Positions 1-5,671 of a stretch of 5,671 nt of DNA are shown piece after piece. Origin of the DNA: Lachnospiraceae bacterium (GTDB taxonomy: Bacteria > Bacillota > Clostridia > Lachnospirales > Lachnospiraceae). The translations under genes were made by a program, and so were the position numbers. Each line of letters starts with the position of its first letter. The stretch's first letter is position 1. The DNA is taken from NCBI GenBank assembly GCA_024691145.1, contig JAILNW010000460.1:1-5671 (forward strand). The letters run 5' to 3'. A model generated the notes under the pieces. It worked only from the letters and a program-made list of their open reading frames with translations, was not told the DNA's origin and did no database searches.

Positions 1-82
1 AAATGTAGCTTATTGCGTAGAATATAAAGATATCAAGAATGATGAAACCCTTGAAAATTGGTATTATATTAAAGAATTATAA
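1..82 (+). CDS. C-terminal end of an unidentified protein (partial)
   Basis: This is the 3' end of a gene that begins before the window. The frame starting at base 2 is open to a TAA at 80-82 and gives 26 residues ending in ENWYYIKEL; the other two + frames hit stops within the first 30 bases. A good intrinsic terminator begins 9 bases after the stop, as expected at the end of a transcription unit. The tail is hydrophilic and aromatic, with no membrane segment or recognisable motif, so I assign no family or function. Because of the terminator, it probably belongs to a different transcription unit from the large genes downstream. Confidence 0.7.
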   Translation, partial: NVAYCVEYKDIKNDETLENWYYIKEL

Positions 83-90
83 ATTACTAA

Positions 91-121
91 GCCAGAAGCA
101 TTTTTGCTTCTGGCTTTTCTT
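91..121 (+). terminator. Rho-independent terminator of the upstream gene
   Basis: There is a perfect 10-bp stem, GCCAGAAGCA (91-100) paired with TGCTTCTGGC (105-114), closed by a TTTT loop and followed by TTTTCTT (115-121). Two A-T pairs (89-90 with 115-116) can extend the stem. It sits 9 bases after the stop of the partial upstream gene. The opposite strand has only a weak T-rich tail, so it is mainly a + strand terminator. It separates the upstream gene from the next operon. Confidence 0.88.
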
Positions 122-138
122 CCCTATAATGGTGAAAT

Positions 139-167
139 TTGCCATTTCCTATTGCATTTTTTGTAAA
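139..167 (+). promoter_or_regulatory. Candidate sigma-A-type promoter for the three-gene unit
   Basis: TTGCCA (139-144, 5 of 6 to the -35 consensus) is followed after 17 bp by TGTAAA (162-167, 4 of 6 to the -10 consensus). The choice is uncertain because the region is AT-rich and offers alternatives. TTGCAT (152-157) with TAAACT (175-180) also has a 17-bp spacer. TATAGT (170-175) is a good -10 without a good -35. A perfect TATAAT lies at 125-130, but its -35 would fall inside the terminator hairpin and matches poorly. Some promoter is expected here, because the terminator at 91-121 isolates the downstream genes. Confidence 0.35.
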
Positions 168-198
168 AATATAGTAAACTACTACATGTAATAGGAAA
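145..198. repeat. 13-bp imperfect inverted repeat in the promoter region
   Basis: The left arm is TTTCCTATTGCAT (145-157) and the right arm is ATGTAATAGGAAA (186-198). They are reverse complements at 12 of 13 positions, and the one exception would be a G-U pair in RNA. The intervening 28 bp are very AT-rich and hold candidate -10 elements. The arm centres are 41 bp apart, close to four DNA turns, so the arms would face the same side of the helix. It could be a split operator or, if transcription starts upstream, a 5'-leader hairpin ending 22 bases before the ribosome binding site. Which one is not decidable from sequence alone. Confidence 0.6.
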
Positions 199-230
199 CG
201 AAAAATTACGCAAACCAAAAGGAGTTTGCC

Positions 231-3200
231 ATGAAGGATAAATTAGATGAGATAAACAGAGGTAAATTTGAATATCAGTTACCAGAGATAATTGTATCTG
301 AAGAAATAATCGATAAATCTGTAGGATATGGTGAGTCGTATAGTGGAAGTTTTACCATATCTAATGATAAGAATAGAGTCATGAAAGGCATCGTTTATTC
401 AAGCCATGAGAAGGTAAGAATAAAGGAGGCTTCTTTTGTTGGAAAAATAAGCACAATAGAGTTTGAATTTGCTGGGTATGAAACCATACCTAATGAAGTA
501 GTTAATGGACAATTTGATATAGTAAGCGATTGTGGAGAGATACAGATACCTTATTGTTTTACGATTCTTAAGAAGGTTTTTGAAAGTTCCAACGGACCTG
601 TAAGCGACCTTACTTCATTTGCTGAACTTGCCAAGAAGGATTATCAGGAAGCTCTTATGATATTTAATTCTCCTCAGTTTGTAAAAGTAGTTTTAGGCGG
701 GGATTATAAGAACGAGATATTATACAGAAGCCTTATAAAGGGAACATCTAAGAGTATAGAGATGGAGGAATTCCTTATAGCTGTAAGGAAGAAGTCCCCT
801 GTTACATATAGTGCCAATAAAGATAAGGCTGAATATATAGCCCAGAAAGAGCCAATTAAAGATAAGATTGTAATAAAGAAGAAAAACTGGGGCTACTGCG
901 AACTTGAGGTTAAAACAGACAGCCCATATGTTCATATTGAAAAAACAAAGATAACCTTAGATGACTTTGTAAATGACCAGTATGAGCTGGTATTCTCTAT
1001 TTATGATGAGGAATTAGAGGGCAATAAGCAGACTAAGAATAATAAGTATCTTAGAGAACTTAATATTGCACATATAGAGATAGTTGCGGCGGAACAGAGA
1101 TTTAAGGTTGAACTTACCATTAATCCTGTTAAACTTCCAGAAACAGAGGAGAATAAGGACAATTCCAGAAGATATAAGATTCAGCTTGTTAAAAACTATA
1201 TTCTATTTAGAAATAATAAGATGGAACTTGAAGAGTACATAAAGGAAGGAGAGAATATAGTTCAGAAACTAAGCTTTTTAGAGGATAATGGCATTAATGA
1301 ATTATACAGAATTCATTTGGAGATATTATCAGGAAAGAAAAAGAAGGCACAGGAGATGCTTTCACAGGTTGAAAGCCATTTTGACGAGAAGGAAAGCGTT
1401 GACGTGCTTGAAAGATGCGGATATCTTTATCTTAAGACACTTGTTTGTGAAGATGATATGGTCATAAGGATTGCAACCAATACCATTATGAACTTCTACG
1501 AGGGAGAACATAATGACTGGCAGATATTGTGGATGCTTCTTTATGTAAACAAGAGATATGATAATAATTTTGAACTTAAGATAAAGGATATGAAGAAGCA
1601 GTTTGAAGCAGGATGCACAAGCCCTATTATTTATTATGAAGCCTGCGGACTTTATAATAAGGATGCAACACTTCTTAATACCCTTGGAAAGTTTGAACTT
1701 CAGGTTATAAACTGGGGTGTAAAGAATAACTGTATTACAGAAGACACTGCACTTGCGTTTGCCAATCTTGCCTTAAGACAAAAGGAGTTTAGCAATCTTT
1801 TATATGGAATGTTAACAAAGCTGTATGAGAAGTATCATTTAACAGATATTCTGACAGCTATATGTTCCATGCTAATAAAGGCAGAAAAGTATAATGTAAA
1901 GTATCATGACTGGTATAAAAAAGGCGTTGAGGAACAGCTTAAGATTACATATCTTTATGAAGGATATATGTATTCTTATGATGCTTCTGCCTCTAATACA
2001 GAGATACTGCCAGAGTCACTTCTTATGTATTTTAGTTATAATAGTAATCTTGCAGACACAAGGAAGATAATACTTTATTCAAGTGTTATCCGTAATAAGA
2101 AGAATAGTTTTAAAACATATGAATTATACAAACCACAGATAAAAACATTTATGATAAAGATGCTTAAGCAGCATGTAATTAATGAAAGCATGAAGATTAT
2201 TTATGAGGATCTTCTTGATGAAAGTGACATAGATGAAGAAGTGGCAGCTGAACTTCCATTTATAATGTTCAGATATGATATTAACTGCTATAACGATAAT
2301 TATGTTGGTGCATTTGTTGTACATAAAGTAATTGCAATTGAGCAGTATGCTGCTTTTTCTGAAGGTAAGGCACAGATTAATATATATGCGGATGGTACTG
2401 AGATATTCCTTGTGGACAAAGAGGGAAACAGGTACCTTGCCAAGAACTCATATGTGCTTAAGAAGCTTTTTAATGGTGATAAGTATATTGACAAATGCTA
2501 TGAGTACAATAAGGAAGATGGAATGCTTATAGTTAATATAGGCGATAAGATAGATAATTATATTCGTGAAGATTTTGAAGGCATGGTCATCAGAAAGCAG
2601 ATGGTTGGTGTTCTTCATCTTCGTGATGAATTTAAGAGAAGGTATCTTTATGAACTTATTAAGTATACCTTTGATAAGGGAGAGACAGAGCTTCTTGATT
2701 ATTATTTATCAATAATAGACATTAAGAATTTAAGTCCGAAGGAAAGAAGTTATGTCCTTGAATATATGATTTTAAGAGGCTTTAAGGAAAGAGTTTTAGA
2801 GGCTATTGAGAAGTATGGCTTTTACAGAATTCCTGTGGACAGGCTTGTGAAGCTGGCCACAAAGTCTATTGAGAATCTTAGCGAAGAACATGAAAAGCAG
2901 ACAGTGCTTAATATATGTTCATATGCATTTGAGAATGGCAAGTATGATGAGAATATTCTGAATTATCTAATTGAGAATTATAATGGCTCAACAATGCAGA
3001 TGTATAATGTGTGGAAAGCAGGATATGAGTTCCAGCTTAATACTACTGAGATAGAGGAAAGAATACTTGTGCAGTCATTATTTGCAGAAAGCTATGTTCC
3101 GGATATTGTTGAGATATTTGGATCATACTATAGGAATTATACTAATATAAAGGTTGTAAAGGCATTTCTTATGTATAACTCCTATAAGTTTATAGTAAGG

Positions 3201-3815
3201 GACAGGGTACTTTCTGAAACTTTATTTGATATTTTAAAGAAAGAACTTGTTTATCAGAGCAATGATTTATATACTATGGCGATGCTTAAGTATTATTCTC
3301 TCAAGGACACGATTAATGATAAGGAAAAGGGATTTATTGAGGATGCCATTAAGTATTTCGGAAGAAGTAACACAGTACTTCCATTTTTCAAGGATTTTGC
3401 TGATAAGATAACTCTTCCGGAGTTTATTATGGACAGATTTTATATAGGATATATAGCAGATCCTGATATAGATGTTATGCTTTGTTATCGTCTTGAGGAT
3501 GATAAGGATAAGGAAAAGTACATTCAGGAGAAGATGCGTGATGTATTTTATGGCATAAGGGTTAAGGAATTTATATTATTTTATGGTGATAATCTTCAGT
3601 ATTATGTTGTTGAAAAGAAAGACGATGAGGAGATTATTACAGAGAGTTATAATATATGCATAGATGAGAACATTCAGGATGATGAAACAAGATATAATAA
3701 GATTAATTTCATGCTGCTTACTCGTTCCATGAATGATGAAAAAACTCTTATAGAAGCAATGAAGAATCTGACACTTACAGACCACATTGCGGCTAATATA
3801 TTTAAACCATTATAG
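231..3815 (+). CDS. DUF5717-family large cytoplasmic protein, Ig-like domains plus helical solenoid
   Basis: The start is supported by AAGGAG (219-224), 6 bases before ATG. The 1194-residue product has no signal peptide or membrane segment and should be cytoplasmic. It matches what I know of the Lachnospiraceae family DUF5717, including the N-terminal pattern FEYQLPEI and the MKGIVYSS stretch; its function is unknown. By eye the domains are: an Ig-like beta-sandwich (about 25-114, ending CGEIQIPYCFTI); a short helical connector (124-190); a second Ig-like sandwich (about 196-300); a long helical, TPR-like solenoid (about 313-680); a beta-rich module (about 688-795); a second helical stretch (796-1060); and a C-terminal beta-rich module (about 1065-1194). 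Two 23-residue segments, 719-741 and 1118-1140, align without gaps, pointing to a duplicated module. No catalytic motif is visible, so a scaffold or binding role is most plausible. It is the first gene of a unit with the Hsp70-like protein 16 bp downstream. The family call is by recognition, not search. Confidence 0.85.
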   Translation: MKDKLDEINRGKFEYQLPEIIVSEEIIDKSVGYGESYSGSFTISNDKNRVMKGIVYSSHEKVRIKEASFVGKISTIEFEFAGYETIPNEVVNGQFDIVSDCGEIQIPYCFTILKKVFESSNGPVSDLTSFAELAKKDYQEALMIFNSPQFVKVVLGGDYKNEILYRSLIKGTSKSIEMEEFLIAVRKKSPVTYSANKDKAEYIAQKEPIKDKIVIKKKNWGYCELEVKTDSPYVHIEKTKITLDDFVNDQYELVFSIYDEELEGNKQTKNNKYLRELNIAHIEIVAAEQRFKVELTINPVKLPETEENKDNSRRYKIQLVKNYILFRNNKMELEEYIKEGENIVQKLSFLEDNGINELYRIHLEILSGKKKKAQEMLSQVESHFDEKESVDVLERCGYLYLKTLVCEDDMVIRIATNTIMNFYEGEHNDWQILWMLLYVNKRYDNNFELKIKDMKKQFEAGCTSPIIYYEACGLYNKDATLLNTLGKFELQVINWGVKNNCITEDTALAFANLALRQKEFSNLLYGMLTKLYEKYHLTDILTAICSMLIKAEKYNVKYHDWYKKGVEEQLKITYLYEGYMYSYDASASNTEILPESLLMYFSYNSNLADTRKIILYSSVIRNKKNSFKTYELYKPQIKTFMIKMLKQHVINESMKIIYEDLLDESDIDEEVAAELPFIMFRYDINCYNDNYVGAFVVHKVIAIEQYAAFSEGKAQINIYADGTEIFLVDKEGNRYLAKNSYVLKKLFNGDKYIDKCYEYNKEDGMLIVNIGDKIDNYIREDFEGMVIRKQMVGVLHLRDEFKRRYLYELIKYTFDKGETELLDYYLSIIDIKNLSPKERSYVLEYMILRGFKERVLEAIEKYGFYRIPVDRLVKLATKSIENLSEEHEKQTVLNICSYAFENGKYDENILNYLIENYNGSTMQMYNVWKAGYEFQLNTTEIEERILVQSLFAESYVPDIVEIFGSYYRNYTNIKVVKAFLMYNSYKFIVRDRVLSETLFDILKKELVYQSNDLYTMAMLKYYSLKDTINDKEKGFIEDAIKYFGRSNTVLPFFKDFADKITLPEFIMDRFYIGYIADPDIDVMLCYRLEDDKDKEKYIQEKMRDVFYGIRVKEFILFYGDNLQYYVVEKKDDEEIITESYNICIDENIQDDETRYNKINFMLLTRSMNDEKTLIEAMKNLTLTDHIAANIFKPL

Positions 3816-3817
3816 AA

Positions 3818-3824
3818 GAGAGGG
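3818..3824 (+). promoter_or_regulatory. Ribosome binding site that sets a TTG start
   Basis: GAGAGGG lies 7 bases before TTG at 3832, just after the stop of the preceding gene. No ATG or GTG lies in frame nearby. An in-frame TTG at 3787 would overlap the end of the preceding gene and add 15 residues, but no comparable Shine-Dalgarno precedes it. The shorter product begins MEEANNLLIGFDL, placing the conserved GFDL strand at residues 10-13, as expected at the N-terminus of an actin/Hsp70-like fold. Confidence 0.75.
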
Positions 3825-3831
3825 ATTAAGG

Positions 3832-5097
3832 TTGGAAGAAGCTAATAATTTGCTAATAGGTTTTGATTTGTGTAATGATTATTCGCAGATTGCATGTTTT
3901 AATAATATTACTTTTGAACCAGAGATTATAAGATATGAACTGAATAGTGAGAATGAGCTTCTTAAGACTGTTATGGCTGTCAGAAATGATACCAAGGAGT
4001 GGCTTTTTGCAGATGATGCAGTTAAGTTTATTGAAGAGGGAAAAGCAGCCGAAGTTTCTGACATTGTTGACTCTGTTATTAATGGTAATAAGATTAAGAT
4101 TTTTGATTCGGAGTTTGAGCCCATTGATATACTTTCAAAGTATTTCAGAAAGACTCTTAGTCTTATAAAGAAGTATCACCCTAATGATGTGATAGCAAAA
4201 CTTGTTGTTACTATTGAGAATACCAATGTAGATCTGATTAATGGTATATTTGAAGCCTTAGAAAAGCTTGGCATAAGCAAAGAGAGGGTTTCTGTACAGA
4301 GCCATTCCCAGAGTTTTGTTTACTATGCCCTTAGCAGAAGCAAGGAACTTTGGATGAATGACATTGTGTTGTTTCATTTTGATATACATGGGCTTAAGTT
4401 TTATCAGATTAAGCTTGACAGAAGACACAGACCTATAATTGTAGCAACTATTTATAAGGATTTATCCGAGGCGCTTAATTACAAACTTATTGAGGAGAAG
4501 CATGAACTTCAGGCAAAGATGCTTTTTAAGGATTTATCTGAGGCTATGCTTCATAAGCAGATTATTACGGCTGCTTACCTTACAGGCAAGGGCTTTGAAG
4601 GAAAGTGGTATGAAGAAGTTGTTTATAAATGGCTTGGTGCCACAAGGGTATTTAAGGGAGTTAACCTTTTTGCAGAGGGAGCCTGCTATGCAGCCAAGGA
4701 ATATTATTCTGGCGGAAAGTTCGACGATTTCCTTATTATGAACGAGGATATGATTTCAACTACTATTCTTGTTAATGCATATTATGATGCAAAGGAATCA
4801 GAGATGATTTTTACCAAGGTTGCAACTGCCTGGTACGAGGTTGATAAGAGCCAGGATTTTATTTTAAATGATACTAATGAAGTTGAAGTTATTGTTATTG
4901 ATAATGTTAAGAATACAAGAAAGAGTTTTATTATTGCCATTGACCTTATGAATGCAAGGCCTAATAAAACCACAAGAATCAGAATGAGAGTAAGGTTTTT
5001 GGATGTTAAGACTTGCGTAGTAACAATAAGGGATCTGGGATTTGGAGATTTTTATCCTGCTACCAACAGGGTATGGGAGAAGATTATTGAGATTTAG
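3832..5097 (+). CDS. DUF5716-family protein, degenerate lidless Hsp70-like (ASKHA fold)
   Basis: This is a 421-residue cytoplasmic protein; the TTG start follows GAGAGGG. It matches the DUF5716 pattern known from Lachnospiraceae, which has no established function. Hsp70 landmarks appear in order. GFDLCNDYS (10-18) resembles the phosphate-1 loop GIDLGTTYS. FEPIDILSKYFRKTL (95-109) resembles the F-P-EISA-L helix. KLVVTIENT (123-131) resembles the AVITVPAYF strand. LGISKERVSVQSHSQSFVYY (146-165) resembles the AGL-to-NEPTAAALAYG segment. HFDIHGLKF (182-190) resembles phosphate-2, and AYLTGKGFEG (248-257) with LFAEGACYAA (279-288) the adenosine site. The C-terminal part (about 305-421) is beta-rich; IDLMNARP, a basic strand, then VVTIRDLGFG (396-405) echo the Hsp70 substrate-binding beta domain. 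Nucleotide-contact positions are changed (C14-N15 for Gly-Thr; H186 in the phosphate-2 Gly run), and no helical lid follows. ATP hydrolysis is therefore doubtful; a nucleotide-sensing or structural role is possible. The Hsp70 relationship is inferred by eye. It lies between a solenoid protein and a TPR protein, both plausible partners. Confidence 0.85.
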   Translation: MEEANNLLIGFDLCNDYSQIACFNNITFEPEIIRYELNSENELLKTVMAVRNDTKEWLFADDAVKFIEEGKAAEVSDIVDSVINGNKIKIFDSEFEPIDILSKYFRKTLSLIKKYHPNDVIAKLVVTIENTNVDLINGIFEALEKLGISKERVSVQSHSQSFVYYALSRSKELWMNDIVLFHFDIHGLKFYQIKLDRRHRPIIVATIYKDLSEALNYKLIEEKHELQAKMLFKDLSEAMLHKQIITAAYLTGKGFEGKWYEEVVYKWLGATRVFKGVNLFAEGACYAAKEYYSGGKFDDFLIMNEDMISTTILVNAYYDAKESEMIFTKVATAWYEVDKSQDFILNDTNEVEVIVIDNVKNTRKSFIIAIDLMNARPNKTTRIRMRVRFLDVKTCVVTIRDLGFGDFYPATNRVWEKIIEI

Positions 5098-5114
5098 TAA
5101 AGGAGAATGGCTGT

Positions 5115-5671
5115 ATGAATTCATTAATACTGTGTGCTGGCGAAGTAACCAAGAATCCATATTATTTTTCCATTACTGATACAAAGGTATATTCCATAGA
5201 GGAGTTATGCTACTATTTGTTTAATAACATTTATGTTATTAGTCCAGAGCTTATAGATGACAATCTGGTACAATGGATAGATAAGGAGATTAAGATGCCA
5301 CAGCTTGCTGAGAAGATTAAGCTGCTTATTATAAAAGGCAAGAATCTTAAGGATATGGTTACTACCATTATGTGCAGTTCTGATTATTATAATGAACAGG
5401 AGATTCGAAATCTTATAGATACTATTGACAGAATCGAAGGTATGCCGGAAATCCGAAGACGAAAGATTAAGGCGGATAACCTGTTAAAGTATAATAATTA
5501 TTCTATGGCAGGAAGAGAGTATGAAAGTATATTAGCTTCTAAGGAAGCCAAGGAACTTGAAGATGAGTATTATGGCAATATTCTTCATAATCTTGGAATA
5601 GTTAAGATTCATACTTCAAGTTTTATGACGGCAGCTGCCTGCTTTAAAGAAGCATATAAGAAGAATAATAA
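5115..5671 (+). CDS. TPR-containing hypothetical protein (partial, 3' end outside window)
   Basis: The ATG at 5115 follows AAAGGAG (5099-5105) with a 9-base spacer, 17 bases after the preceding stop. The frame stays open to the window end, giving 185 residues. An earlier ATG at 5107 is only 1 base from the Shine-Dalgarno and reaches a stop after three codons, so it is not the start. The N-terminal part (1-110) is mixed and then helical, with PYYFSITDTKVYSIEELCYY at 15-34. I associate that pattern with a conserved Lachnospiraceae hypothetical family, but have no name for it. From about 115 it becomes a TPR array: KADNLLKYNNYSMAGREYES (119-138), then ILHNLGIVKIHTSSFMTAAA (156-175) leading into CFKEAYKKN, close to the L-x2-LG...A-x3-F-x2-A TPR consensus. 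There is no signal peptide or membrane segment. TPR domains bind peptides or partner proteins, so an adaptor role beside the Hsp70-like gene is plausible but inferred. Confidence 0.82.
   Translation, partial: MNSLILCAGEVTKNPYYFSITDTKVYSIEELCYYLFNNIYVISPELIDDNLVQWIDKEIKMPQLAEKIKLLIIKGKNLKDMVTTIMCSSDYYNEQEIRNLIDTIDRIEGMPEIRRRKIKADNLLKYNNYSMAGREYESILASKEAKELEDEYYGNILHNLGIVKIHTSSFMTAAACFKEAYKKNN

Noticed and set aside
138..232. 8-bp direct repeat TTTGCCAT at 138-145 and 225-232
   Set aside because: It is short and AT-biased; one copy is just the spacer and start codon of the first gene, so coincidence is likely.
720..935. Minus-strand open frame of 71 codons
   Set aside because: It lies wholly inside the large + strand gene, has a low-complexity hydrophobic product and no supporting ribosome binding site context; it is a shadow frame.
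3947..4168. Plus-strand frame of 73 codons inside the second gene
   Set aside because: It is an alternate frame with a Leu/Arg-rich product, fully inside a gene with clear domain structure.
5107..5118. Three-codon mini-ORF (ATG GCT GTA TGA) whose stop overlaps the third gene's ATG
   Set aside because: The ATG is only 1 base from the Shine-Dalgarno, too close for efficient initiation, so the ATGA overlap is probably chance.
4864..5160. Minus-strand open frame of 98 codons spanning the junction of the second and third genes
   Set aside because: It overlaps two well-supported + strand genes, and its Asn/Ser/Ile-rich product looks like translated antisense of AT-rich coding DNA.

Overview
The window looks like chromosomal sequence from a low-GC Gram-positive anaerobe of the class Clostridia, most likely Lachnospiraceae. 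The support is AT-rich DNA with ATA, AGA and AAG codons common, strong AGGAG-type ribosome binding sites, a U-tailed intrinsic terminator, and two protein families (DUF5717 and DUF5716) that I know mainly from that family. I recognised the families by eye from their sequence patterns; no search was run, and genus cannot be assigned.

Layout, all on the + strand. Positions 1-82 are the last 26 codons of an unidentified gene, followed by an intrinsic terminator (91-121). Positions 122-230 form an AT-rich intergenic region with candidate promoter elements and a 13-bp imperfect inverted repeat whose arms lie 28 bp apart. A tightly packed transcription unit then follows: a 1194-residue DUF5717-type protein (231-3815); 16 bp later a 421-residue DUF5716-type protein with a TTG start (3832-5097); and 17 bp later the start of a TPR-containing protein cut by the window end (5115-5671+). 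There is no terminator or promoter-sized gap between these three genes, so they are probably co-transcribed.

The most interesting point is the middle gene. Read against Hsp70, its whole length lines up with Hsp70 landmarks in order: a phosphate-1-like loop, the connecting segment, a phosphate-2-like strand, an adenosine-site-like Gly loop, and a C-terminal beta domain resembling the Hsp70 substrate-binding beta-sandwich. The key nucleotide-binding positions are altered and there is no helical lid. It therefore appears to be a degenerate, lidless Hsp70-like (ASKHA-fold) protein. Its partners are a giant cytoplasmic protein built from two Ig-like beta-sandwiches plus a helical solenoid with a duplicated beta module, and a TPR protein. 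Together they suggest an uncharacterised cytoplasmic chaperone-like or scaffold assembly. That functional reading is inference. The gene boundaries and order are well supported. No RNA genes, mobile elements or CRISPR arrays were seen.
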